A stretch of 64,000 nt of DNA from CAIVAT01 sp964525995 (lineage in GTDB: Bacteria; Bacteroidota; Bacteroidia; Bacteroidales; FEN-979). Position numbers and translations under genes: made by a program. The stretch lies in contig CAZGIM010000003.1 of NCBI GenBank assembly GCA_964525995.1, positions 186,001-250,000 on the forward strand, read 5' to 3'. Under the pieces are notes generated by a model, which was not told the DNA's origin, searched no databases, and saw only the letters and a program-made list of their open reading frames with translations. This document shows positions 43,262 through 50,436 of the stretch, piece by piece (position 1 is the stretch's first letter; each line of letters opens with the position of its first letter).

Positions 43262-43825
43262 TCAGAGGGTTACAGAATGGTTGGCGGTATGACCCGGAAT
43301 ATCACGGGCGATGGCGATGACGGTGATGCCGGTGAGTTCGTTTACGGTAGCAGTGGCAGTGAAATCATACGATCCGGTGATCTGGTTCAGCGTGCAGGTT
43401 CCCTGCTCGATCACCACACCGTTAAGCCCGACAATCTGAAGCAGTACCTCGACCACGGCAAAGTCGTCGCCGGCTGCGACACAGATCTTATCGCCGGGCG
43501 AACCATGATACCCGGAGGTGTTGATCGTATCCACGAACGGCGGCTTGAGATAGTCGGTCACCGCGAGGATATAGGGTGTGAGACCGTCGCGGGAACGTGC
43601 CGAATAGGCCATCAGCATATCGGGATCCTGCAGGATGTTTTTGGCATAACGCGTGGCCAGCGCAAACTTTTTACGCGCACTGACTTGGTTTTCCGTAGGA
43701 TCGTTGCTGGTTTTCTTAGGCGGAACCGCCATGATGCTCTTGCCGAAGCGATTCCTGAACACTACCTGGTCACCAAACTTGCCTTTATAGGTCTTCGTGA
43801 TGACATTTGATTTTGTGATTGACAT
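43262..43825 (-). CDS. Unknown protein of the lysis-like island (DUF6266-like features)
   Basis: 187 residues, no signal peptide. The N-terminus ITKTYKGKFGDQVVFRNRFGK and the KTSNDPTENQVSARKKFA segment recall the Bacteroidota DUF6266-type proteins (GK-x-G...P-x-Q-x-x-R-x-K-F), an uncertain match. The second half is a beta-rich Ig-like domain (DDFAVVEVLLQIVGLNGVV, YDFTATATVNELTGITV). It could be a surface or virion-like structural protein. It is followed by a good terminator and preceded by the spanin-like gene. Confidence 0.7.
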   Translation of the reverse strand: MSITKSNVITKTYKGKFGDQVVFRNRFGKSIMAVPPKKTSNDPTENQVSARKKFALATRYAKNILQDPDMLMAYSARSRDGLTPYILAVTDYLKPPFVDTINTSGYHGSPGDKICVAAGDDFAVVEVLLQIVGLNGVVIEQGTCTLNQITGSYDFTATATVNELTGITVIAIARDIPGHTANHSVTL

Positions 43826-43928
43826 AGTTTTAAGGTTTTAAGGTGAATATTTGCGATCCCTGGCCGGGGATCAGGATGGTTTGTACAAACGTATCTTTGT
43901 TTCAGAGTTTCAGGGTTTCAGAGTTTCA

Positions 43929-43953
43929 GGGCACTGAGCCTGTCGAAGTGCCC
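43929..43953. repeat. Palindromic repeat copy 2 (GGGCACT ... AGTGCCC)
   Basis: 7-bp arms around GAGCCTGTCGA. It sits in a ~70-base block (TTTCAGAG words, palindrome, TTTCAGGG, ATTCGCTAATCCC) that is repeated almost exactly at 45040-45115. Confidence 0.8.
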
Positions 43954-43974
43954 GGCGTTTCAGGGTTTTATTCG

Positions 43975-44472
43975 CTAATCCCTATTCACTCTTTTGAAAA
44001 CACGTGCAAAAACTGCCAGTATGATCAGGCAAATTCCGGATAGCAGTAGTATTTTATCGGTGAATGAAAGCAGTGGGGGCGATTTCTGGAGTTTGATCTT
44101 TTCGACAGGGATGCGCAGGGTGCGGATGATGGTGTCGGCTTTGCATTCAGCTTTGAGGCGGATGGTGTCGCGGATCCGGATCATGGAGAGCTCCAGCCGG
44201 TCATGCCGGAGAGTCACGGGCGCCGAGAGATCAACCAACGGCAACGCGGTGTCGAGCCTTGCGAGGGGTGTGATCACCGTGTCGGTAAACCCGATGGTAT
44301 CTGGGGTCCTCAACTCGGGATGACGGTTAACCAGCCGTTCGAGCCTCTGCTGGGGCGTGCAGGAAACAAGGGTTCCAACCAGTATTAGTAACCAGGGAAC
44401 CGAAAAGTACAGCATACGGCGGCCGAAGGACAAAATGCGAAGGAAGATCTTAAAAAATTGTAATGCTTTCAT
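43975..44472 (-). CDS. Lipoprotein with C-terminal membrane anchor, unimolecular-spanin-like
   Basis: 165 residues. The N-terminus has a basic region (FGRR), a hydrophobic core and lipobox TLVSC with Cys38 (Cys19 if the ATG at 44415 is the start). The middle part (45-130) is rich in beta-forming alternation (DTVITPLARLDTALPLVDL, RIRDTIRLKAECKADTIIR). The C-terminus is a membrane helix (KILLLSGICLIILAVFARVF) and a basic end KRVNRD. An outer-membrane lipid anchor plus inner-membrane C-terminal helix is the design of phage T1 type u-spanins, which fuse the two membranes at lysis. The gene lies directly after the muramidase gene, which supports this. The last residues and stop codon are encoded by a composite repeat. 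Confidence 0.65.
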   Translation of the reverse strand: MKALQFFKIFLRILSFGRRMLYFSVPWLLILVGTLVSCTPQQRLERLVNRHPELRTPDTIGFTDTVITPLARLDTALPLVDLSAPVTLRHDRLELSMIRIRDTIRLKAECKADTIIRTLRIPVEKIKLQKSPPLLSFTDKILLLSGICLIILAVFARVFKRVNRD

Positions 44473-44513
44473 AGGGAGTGGATTTTAATAATGGAATTAG
44501 GTTGTGATTTTAT

Positions 44514-45029
44514 TTACATGGAAAATTGTTCGATCCTTCTGATCCAACCCTTCAAAAAAACCTGTTGCGACGGGTCTCGTTCGATGATGTGATGGATGAA
44601 TACAAGCCGCTGCCGGTAAATCTGCCGGTGAAACCAAACCGGGTCGCAATGGTTCACGGCCTTCAGGGTAATACGCCCTACGAAACCATCGGGTTCGACG
44701 CCCAGGATCTGTTGAGGGATGATGATGCCCCACTTACCGCTGCACCAGAGCCAGTCGACCAGGATTTCGGCCACGGGCTGGCTCACGATCTCATCGGCAC
44801 GCCATCGTTTCCAGTAAAAGTAGCGGAGCACCTTCAAAGCATCGTTTCGGGTAATAAGCAACAGGTCGTCGGGATCAATATCCCCGTCGCCGTCTTTGTC
44901 GTACCCCATGCGGTGCCAGGTCGAAATAGTAATACCCAGGTTGGTAAGTTTGCCGCGATCGGCCGGATGGTTTGAGATCCCGCCCTCAAGCGAAAGGATC
45001 TTGTTTGCGAAAGAGTCGAAGGTTGCCAT
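44514..45029 (-). CDS. GH108-type N-acetylmuramidase (endolysin-like)
   Basis: 171 residues. The N-terminus FANKILSLEGGISNHPADRGKLTNLGIT carries the catalytic Glu of the E-G-G motif and the D-x-G-x-T-x-x-G-I pattern of the ZliS-type muramidases (glycosyl hydrolase family 108). A calcium-loop-like DKDGDGDIDPDDLL is inserted at about 45-58. The C-terminal part (VGRITLKAVNHCDP, RQRLVFIHHIIERDPSQQVF) matches the peptidoglycan-binding 3 domain. There is no signal peptide, so it needs a holin for access to the wall, as phage endolysins do. Placed between the holin-like and spanin-like genes. Confidence 0.88.
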   Translation of the reverse strand: MATFDSFANKILSLEGGISNHPADRGKLTNLGITISTWHRMGYDKDGDGDIDPDDLLLITRNDALKVLRYFYWKRWRADEIVSQPVAEILVDWLWCSGKWGIIIPQQILGVEPDGFVGRITLKAVNHCDPVWFHRQIYRQRLVFIHHIIERDPSQQVFLKGWIRRIEQFSM

Positions 45030-45060
45030 ACGAAAAGGGTTTCAGGTTTTCAGAGTTTCA

Positions 45061-45085
45061 GGGCACTGAGCCTGTCGAAGTGCCC
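45061..45085. repeat. Palindromic repeat copy 3 (GGGCACT ... AGTGCCC)
   Basis: Same orientation and the same flanking words as copy 2 (TTTCAGAG before, CGGCGTTTCAG and ATTCGCTAATCCC after). Confidence 0.8.
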
Positions 45086-45106
45086 GGCGTTTCAGAGTTT
45101 TATTCG

Positions 45107-45289
45107 CTAATCCCTTCTATGAATTTTAAATACCGAGTCGGGCATAAATAGTAGTCCCAGGATGGTGGGGAGGAGGGCGATGAATTCGCCGCCGGTTAGG
45201 GTGCGGAGATAGAGGAGGACGATGGCGACGGCGAGCAGAAAGAGGCCGAGGAGGGTGGTGCGCCAGTTTTTAACGATTCGGGTCTTCAT
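45107..45289 (-). CDS. Small two-helix membrane protein, holin-like
   Basis: 60 residues from MKTRIVKNWRTTLLG. A basic N-terminus, two hydrophobic segments (LLGLFLLAVAIVLLYL and FIALLPTILGLLFM) joined by RTLTGGE, and a charged end KIHRRD: the size and topology of small holins. It directly precedes the muramidase gene. The open frame extends 26 codons further upstream through a terminator hairpin, which is rejected. The final codons and stop come from the repeat word AGGGATTAGCG, as in the spanin-like gene. Confidence 0.68.
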   Translation of the reverse strand: MKTRIVKNWRTTLLGLFLLAVAIVLLYLRTLTGGEFIALLPTILGLLFMPDSVFKIHRRD

Positions 45290-45317
45290 AGGGATGGATT
45301 TTTGAGGTTCGTGCAAC

Positions 45318-45343
45318 AAAAATAGCCCGCCAAACCGGCGGGC
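45318..45343 (-). terminator. Rho-independent terminator after the 275-residue gene
   Basis: Perfect 7-bp stem GCCCGCC/GGCGGGC (45325-45331 and 45337-45343) with loop of five, followed on the minus strand by TATTTTTGTTG. It separates the upstream gene (45408-46235) from the holin-like gene. Confidence 0.75.
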
Positions 45344-45407
45344 GGTAGTTGTAAAAGGTTGTGCCACCTTTTAGTAAAATATGGAAAATGAAAGAATTAA
45401 CTTGATT

Positions 45408-46235
45408 TTAAAGGGAGAGTTTCCGGGATTTATTCATCATTTTTCGCAATTCTGCACAAATGAAATCGATGGTTTCCGGCGTAGGAGAATCAAAATGATT
45501 CTTCAGGCTTTTCGGACTGATCTGTGGTTGTTTTGGCGTGCAGAACATGTCGGCAACGAGCCGGCAGAACTTCGATTTGTTGTCGAGCGCGATGGCTTTG
45601 TGCTCGAAAAAGAGCCGGCTAAGCGCCGCCAAGGCGGAGACGTTGCCATTGACCGGAATCTTTTCATGGATGGATGTGGTATTATTTCCGGCGGTACTGA
45701 GCGCCGGCCAGAATTCGACCTGGTAAAGGAAACAACAAAGTTCCTGTATCAGATCTTCGGCGTGCATCTGCCAGAGCCAGGCATAACGGCGGGTCAGCCT
45801 CAGCAAATATTCCCGCGTTTCGTCGCCGGGTACCGCTCCGTTTCCGTTGCAGGTAAAGGAAGGCTTTTTGAAGATCATAGCCCGTAAGCGTGTTGGATGG
45901 CATGCGCTTTCGGATTGACTCACAGGCAGGGTAAAGCAGGTAAGCTTGCGGCTGCACCCGATGGCCTGCAATAGGAGCGCCCGCTTGTCGCGCAGGTCGA
46001 GTTTGCCTGAAAATTCAATGATCTTACCGATAAGATGGTCCTGCATGTGCGCGATAGCGGCAGCAAATTCACTGAACGATTTGAAACCGTTTACCGAAAC
46101 CAGCCTGATCGCGTTTTGATCGGTCAAAGGCTTGCCCGGTTTTCCGGCGTTAAAACCAATTACGATCGAGGAGGCCTGGTTTATTTCGCCGAACATTTCG
46201 TTCAGCTCATACTGAAAAGAATTCAAGGTTTTCAT
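45408..46235 (-). CDS. Unknown cytosolic protein at the head of the lysis-like island
   Basis: 275 residues without signal peptide or membrane segments. The C-terminal part (NKSKFCRLVADMF, then ISPKSLKNHFDSPTPETIDF) recalls the end of RteC-like regulatory proteins of Bacteroidota mobile elements; this is a weak resemblance. The middle part is helical with many Leu, Cys and aromatic residues (RYAWLWQMHAEDLIQELCCFLY). It is the first minus-strand gene of the island and ends in its own terminator, so it is probably an independent regulator. Confidence 0.65.
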   Translation of the reverse strand: MKTLNSFQYELNEMFGEINQASSIVIGFNAGKPGKPLTDQNAIRLVSVNGFKSFSEFAAAIAHMQDHLIGKIIEFSGKLDLRDKRALLLQAIGCSRKLTCFTLPVSQSESACHPTRLRAMIFKKPSFTCNGNGAVPGDETREYLLRLTRRYAWLWQMHAEDLIQELCCFLYQVEFWPALSTAGNNTTSIHEKIPVNGNVSALAALSRLFFEHKAIALDNKSKFCRLVADMFCTPKQPQISPKSLKNHFDSPTPETIDFICAELRKMMNKSRKLSL

Positions 46236-46480
46236 AATTCCTGAATTTAATGATTCATATCGGTTAATCAGGCTTTTATGAAAAGGTGAAGAGAGAATAT
46301 GCTTTTTTTAACATTATTTAACATTAACATAACAAATTTTTCCGTTTTTTACGATAATTCCAAAACGGGGCTATAAGCGTTGTATAATATCCGAACCGTT
46401 AAGGAATAAGATTAGAATATGCAGGGTATAAGGAATTAGCGAAAAAGGAATGGAAAATGGAAAATAGAAAATTGAAAACG
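46236..46480. other. AT-rich promoter region and end of composite repeats
   Basis: Contains TTTAACATTATTTAACATTAACA (AT-rich direct words), probably the promoter region of the minus-strand gene at 46235, and the last composite repeat of the window (GGAAAATG words at 46449-46480). Confidence 0.5.
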
Positions 46481-46711
46481 ATGAAGATTGAGAGGTTTGA
46501 GGATTTGGATGTTTGGAAGGAGGCCAGAGAACTCTGTAAGTTTATCAAAGAGGTTACAAATACAGAGAATTTTTAAAAGGATTTAAGGTTCAGAGACCAG
46601 ATAAAGGCTTCATCGGGTTCAATCATGGATAACATCGCCGAGGGATTTGAAAGGGATGGGAAGAAGGAGTTTATTCAGTTTCTAATCATCGCCAAGGGAT
46701 CGTATGGTGAA
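46481..46711 (+). pseudogene. Four-helix-bundle (rRNA-intervening-sequence-type) protein, broken and truncated
   Basis: Starts MKIERFEDLDVWKEARELCK, reaches ENF, meets an in-frame TAA (46574-46576), then continues in the same frame with KDLRFRDQIKASSGSIMDN and IAEGFERDGKKEFIQFL up to KGSYGE. This is the S23/four-helix-bundle family, which forms pentamers of unknown role. The 3' third is missing and is replaced by a wzz fragment in another frame. Confidence 0.82.
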
Positions 46712-46884
46712 ACACACCTGTATTCACTATCATCGATCCGCCGTCGGATGCGACAAAGATCAGTTCGGTAGGCAAAATTGTACTGCTCATGTTGTTTCTC
46801 GGGATGTTGACCGGAGTGGGGATTGTGTTCGAAAAACCGGCTCTGGCTAGGTTCAGGAAGCAGTTGAAAGAGATCCCTTCATAA
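46711..46884 (+). pseudogene. 3' fragment of a second wzz gene
   Basis: Frame from 46711 reads NTPVFTIIDPPSDATKISS, a membrane helix (IVLLMLFLGMLTGVGIVF) and a basic tail ending at TAA 46882-46884. It aligns with the last 57 residues of the Wzz protein at 41503 (NTPVFTMIEPPSDAVKTSG) but differs enough to be a separate paralogue. The upstream 85% of the gene is gone. It lies directly before an ABC permease gene, so an O-antigen operon once continued from this wzz. Confidence 0.85.
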
Positions 46885-46951
46885 AAGAAGTTGGAGTAAA
46901 GCGTATATTGAAATAGCCAACTACGGTAAAATTGATACTTGATTTTCTCGA

Positions 46952-47626
46952 ATGAACCAAGATTTAGCTGATAAGGAATGGGACCTCGTAATTGAAGGAT
47001 CGATATCTTTGTTCGACCTTAAATTTAAGGATGTTTGGCGATACCGCGATTTGCTTGTGATGTTTGTAAAGCGCGATTTTGTGAGTTTTTACAAGCAAAC
47101 CATCCTGGGACCACTATGGTTCTTTATTCAACCATTTTTTGCAACTATAATTTTCACGTTTGTTTTTGGCCAGCTTGCTGGCATAAGCACCGATGGTCTG
47201 CCACAACCGTTGTTCTACCTGGCAGGTATAACGGCCTGGAATTATTTTGCCGATTGCCTTACCAAGACAAGCACTGTTTTCAGAGATAACACGCACATTT
47301 TCGGAAAGGTTTATTTCCTGAGACTTATTTTACCGTTGAGTATCGTGGCCAGCAACCTGGTTCGGTTTGGGGTTCAGATGATACTTTTTTTGGCCATGAT
47401 GGGATATTACAGCTGGCAAGGCGCAGCTTTTACACCCACCTGGGCATTGCTGATGTTCCCGGTACTGGTGTTGATGATGGAGTTACTTGGTTTGGGACTG
47501 GGATAGATCACCACGGCCATGACCACAAAATACCGCGACCTCGCGTTCCTGGTCACTTTTGGGATTCAATTGCTGATGTACATTACAACCGTGATTTATC
47601 CCATAGACTTTCCAAAATCTTTCTAA
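46952..47626 (+). pseudogene. O-antigen/polysaccharide ABC permease (Wzm-like), inactivated
   Basis: Starts MNQDLADKEWDLVIEG and runs as a good ABC-2 permease (VWRYRDLLVMFVKRDFVSFYKQTILGPLWFFIQPFF) until a TAG at 47504-47506 in GLGLG-stop-ITTAMTTKYRDL. The intact copy at 50437 has GLW at this place, so TGG has become TAG. The same frame continues to YPIDFPKSF and a TAA at 47624, about 40-50 residues short of the normal end. The cognate ATPase gene is absent here. Codon use is intermediate between the two halves of the window. Confidence 0.88.
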
Positions 47627-47759
47627 ATAAATGTATCAACGTGAAAGCGTTTCAATGCTTGATGTTAAGACAATGTATTTCGATTAACATATCACTGATT
47701 TTATTTTTTCAAAGTATTTCTCGACATGCGGTACGAAAAAAATCCGGGTATTGGATGAC
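47627..47759. other. Gene-free AT-rich segment before the insertion sequence
   Basis: 133 bases with stops in all forward frames; may be the decayed 3' end of the permease locus. Nothing recognisable. Confidence 0.4.
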
Positions 47760-47766
47760 TAGTGTC

Positions 47767-47814
47767 TTGACAAATTAATAAATTAACATTATATTTGCGG
47801 TAATAAAATACCGC
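47767..47814 (+). promoter_or_regulatory. Transposase promoter overlapping the left terminal repeat, with start-proximal hairpin
   Basis: TTG (47767-47769) inside the terminal repeat, 20-base spacer, TATATTTG (47790-47797). GCGGTA (47797-47802) pairs perfectly with TACCGC (47809-47814) just before the ATG at 47818; such a hairpin can limit translation from outside transcripts. Confidence 0.6.
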
Positions 47815-47817
47815 GAC

Positions 47818-48249
47818 ATGAGAACAGCAGCATTCAAATTAAAAGTCAAAGATCGTGAATTTCTCATTAATTTGACAAAAACCGGTAATCGGAATTCGAG
47901 AGAGTTCGAAAGAGCTTACATTCTATTAGCACTTGACAAAGGCAAGAGGCACGATGAGATCTCAGAGTTTTATAATGTCAGCAGAATTACCATATGGCGG
48001 GTTAAGACCAAGTATTATGAGGCCGGAGTGATGGAAACCATCAAAGATGAACCACGACCTGGCCAGCCAAGAAAATATAATGATAACGATACGGGCGAGA
48101 TAGTTGCCATGGCTTGCTCGCAACCCCCTGAAGGAAGAAGCCGATGGACGATCAGGTTGCTGGAAAAGAATCTCAATGAAAAAGGCATCATGATAAATCG
48201 GGAATCAATCCGGTTGGTGCTAAAAAAAACGAATGTAAGCCTTGGTTGA
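47818..48249 (+). CDS. IS630-type transposase, N-terminal part (frame 1)
   Basis: 143 residues: a homeodomain-like helix-turn-helix DNA-binding region (SREFERAYILLALDKGKRHDEI, FYNVSRITIWRVKTKYYEAG) and the linker PRPGQPRKYND. Ends LVLKKTNVSLG at a TGA. The A8 run at 48222-48229 allows a -1 shift that joins the catalytic frame to give a product of about 365 residues, the usual IS630 length. Frame 1 alone gives only the DNA-binding part, possibly a repressor. Confidence 0.88.
   Translation: MRTAAFKLKVKDREFLINLTKTGNRNSREFERAYILLALDKGKRHDEISEFYNVSRITIWRVKTKYYEAGVMETIKDEPRPGQPRKYNDNDTGEIVAMACSQPPEGRSRWTIRLLEKNLNEKGIMINRESIRLVLKKTNVSLG
48222..48229 (+). promoter_or_regulatory. A8 slippery site for -1 ribosomal frameshifting
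   Basis: CTA AAA AAA ACG in frame 1; slipping back one base reads AAC GAA TGT AAG CCT TGG, restoring the conserved K-P-W region of IS630 transposases. Confidence 0.7.
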
Positions 48250-48914
48250 AAAAGATGTGGTGTATCACCGAGATAACGAAGGAATACAGAAAACGAATGT
48301 ACCGGTTGTTAGCCTTGTACAACAAGCCATATAATCCCGCATTTCCGGTTGTATGCTTTGATGAAAAAAGTAAACAGTTGTTAGAGGATTCAAGAACACC
48401 GATACCCATGAAACCCGGAAGTATGATGAAATACGACTATGAATACCGGCGTCACGGCACATGTAATATTTTTGTGGCAGTTGAGCCTAAGGTCGGTAAA
48501 CATCATATCAAGGTTACAGATACAAGAACGAGAAATGACTTTGCCCGGTTTATGAAATGGTTGATTGTTAAGAAATATCGGAAAGCAAAAAGGATCATGA
48601 TGGTGCTGGATAATTTGAATACACACTTCGCACAATCTTTTTATGAAACATTCTCAATGGAGGAATGTGAGAGACTTCTGAAGAGGATTATGTTTATCTA
48701 TACTCCGAAACATGCAAGCTGGCTCAACATGGCAGAGATTGAAATCAATTTGTTGGACCATGAATGTCTTGGCAGAAACATAGGTAATCGAGTTGATCTT
48801 GAAAACCAAATCGCTGCATGGACAAATCAAAATAATCTTGATCAACGTAAAATTTTCTGGAGTTTCACAAAATATAAGGCTGATAAAAAATTGTCGAAAT
48901 ATTATGTTTCATGA
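48246..48914 (+). CDS. IS630-type transposase, catalytic DDE part (frame 2)
   Basis: 222 residues from a TTG; more likely expressed by -1 frameshifting at 48222-48229 (reading NECKPWLKKMWCIT across the joint). The DDE triad is seen as VVCFDEKSK, MMVLDNLNTH and HASWLNMAEIEIN. All three acidic residues are kept and there is no stop, so the element may be active. Confidence 0.88.
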   Translation: MKKMWCITEITKEYRKRMYRLLALYNKPYNPAFPVVCFDEKSKQLLEDSRTPIPMKPGSMMKYDYEYRRHGTCNIFVAVEPKVGKHHIKVTDTRTRNDFARFMKWLIVKKYRKAKRIMMVLDNLNTHFAQSFYETFSMEECERLLKRIMFIYTPKHASWLNMAEIEINLLDHECLGRNIGNRVDLENQIAAWTNQNNLDQRKIFWSFTKYKADKKLSKYYVS

Positions 48915-48933
48915 TTATATTGTCATGACACTA

Positions 48934-49229
48934 GTGCTTGAGTATAGTTAGGTTAGCTGCTAAAAATTTTTCGCAATATTGGTAGATGAACAAATGATAA
49001 AATTAAACTACAGTGATTTTGCACCAAGCATATTCAAACAAAGAGATTGGCCTTTAGTTGTGACAAAATGATAATGCAATCAAAGTTGGCATTATCTGTA
49101 TTAATCAGAAGAATTGGATAGACTTTTCAAAAGTCTGTTTGATGGAATCGAAGTTGAACTCACGCTACAACAAAAATTTATTTGATCAAGGTTTTGGAAA
49201 GTATTATTAGATCAACTAAACTATAACAT
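48934..49229. other. AT-rich interval, possible decayed gene fragment
   Basis: From the ATG at 48994 a frame reads IKLNYSDFAPSIFKQRDWPL up to VVTK-stop; one frame over, NDNAIKVGIICINQKNW continues to a TAG at 49208. Together this looks like a frameshifted remnant of about 70 residues, but I do not recognise it. GACTTT/AAAGTC at about 49119-49133 can form a small hairpin. Confidence 0.3.
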
Positions 49230-50315
49230 TTGAATAACAGTCTTAAAATAAATAAGAAAATCATTCTTGTTACCGGCGCTGCCGGATTTATAGGACTTCA
49301 TTTATCATTGAAATTGTTACAAAGGGGTGATGAAGTAATAGGAATTGATAATATCAATGATTATTATGATATTACCTTGAAATATGCCAGGCTACACGAA
49401 CTAGGCATAATTGAAGAGGATATAACTTATAATAAACCCTTAAGAAGCAGTAAATTTAAGGGATTCACTTTTATCAGAATAGATATAGCAGATAGGATCG
49501 CTATGAATTTGCTCTTTAATAATAATTCTATCGAACTTGTGGTCAATTTGGCAGCACAAGCTGGTGTAAGGCACAGTCTTGAAAATCCTTATGTATATGT
49601 CGATAGTAACGTCAATGGATTTATCAACATTTTAGAGGGATCAAGACAATTTGGAGTAAAGCACCTAGTTTATGCAAGCAGTTCAAGTGTATATGGTTTA
49701 AATGAAAAGTTCCCTTTATCAACTAAAGATAATGTCGATCATCCTGTTAGCCTATATGCTGCAACAAAAAAAGCGAACGAATTAATGGCACATTCATATA
49801 GCCACCTGTACCAATTACCCACTACTGGTTTACGTTTCTTTTCGATTTATGGTCCTTTTGGAAGACCCGACATGGCCTATTTTCTCTTCACAAAGGCTAT
49901 TCTTGAAGGCCAGCCAATAAAAATTTATAATAATGGCGATATGTTTCGCGATTTTACATTTATAAGCGACATTGTTGAGGGAGTGATTAAAGTAATTGAC
50001 AACATTCCAAAAGGTGATGTTTCTTGGAACGGTACGAAGCCAGATCCTTCTTCCTCATCTGCTCCATTTAAAATCTATAATATTGGTAATTCATGTCCAG
50101 TTAACCTCATGGACTTGATTAAAATGCTAGAAAAATTCTTAAACTGCAAAGCATTAAAAGTGTTTATGCCTTTACAAAGCGGAGATGTTATAAAAACTTA
50201 CGCAGATTCAACTTCAATGCTTCAGGATTTTGGATATAAACCTACCACATCAATAGAAACTGGGATTGAGAAATTCGTAAAATGGTATCTAAGATTTTAT
50301 GAATATGATAGTTGA
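49230..50315 (+). CDS. NAD-dependent epimerase, UDP-glucuronate 4-epimerase-like
   Basis: 361 residues from a TTG; extended SDR. ILVTGAAGFIGLHLSLKLLQRGDEVIGIDNINDYYD at the N-terminus is close to the UDP-GlcA 4-epimerase type (NDYYD). Catalytic SLYAATKKANELMAHSY gives Tyr and Lys; the S of SSSSVYG is upstream. The GDMFRDFTFISDIV and QSGDVIKTYADST segments also fit Gae/WbpP-like enzymes. It may give UDP-galacturonate for the O-antigen. First gene of the AT-rich cluster. Confidence 0.88.
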   Translation: MNNSLKINKKIILVTGAAGFIGLHLSLKLLQRGDEVIGIDNINDYYDITLKYARLHELGIIEEDITYNKPLRSSKFKGFTFIRIDIADRIAMNLLFNNNSIELVVNLAAQAGVRHSLENPYVYVDSNVNGFINILEGSRQFGVKHLVYASSSSVYGLNEKFPLSTKDNVDHPVSLYAATKKANELMAHSYSHLYQLPTTGLRFFSIYGPFGRPDMAYFLFTKAILEGQPIKIYNNGDMFRDFTFISDIVEGVIKVIDNIPKGDVSWNGTKPDPSSSSAPFKIYNIGNSCPVNLMDLIKMLEKFLNCKALKVFMPLQSGDVIKTYADSTSMLQDFGYKPTTSIETGIEKFVKWYLRFYEYDS

Positions 50316-50436
50316 CAATTTCTTTAAAACCATGCAATCCTTTGAAAAGAATTTTTTTTAAAAAGGTAGTAGTTTTTGTTTTGAAGTCGTTCAATGTTTA
50401 CTCTAGAACAAGAACCTAAAATAAATCCCGAACTAT

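Larger units (their letters stand above)
47762..48931 (+). mobile_element. IS630-family insertion sequence, complete (1170 bp)
   Basis: Terminal inverted repeats GTGTCTTGACAA (left, from 47762) and GTGTCATGACAA (right, reverse complement ending at 48931) match at 11 of 12 positions. Both ends are flanked by TA (47760-47761 and 48932-48933), the TA target duplication of IS630/Tc1-type elements. The interior is filled by a two-frame DDE transposase. Confidence 0.92.

Noticed and set aside
42713..46235. The minus-strand island as an intact prophage
   Set aside because: No terminase, capsid, portal, tail or integrase gene; only lysis-like and regulatory genes are present.
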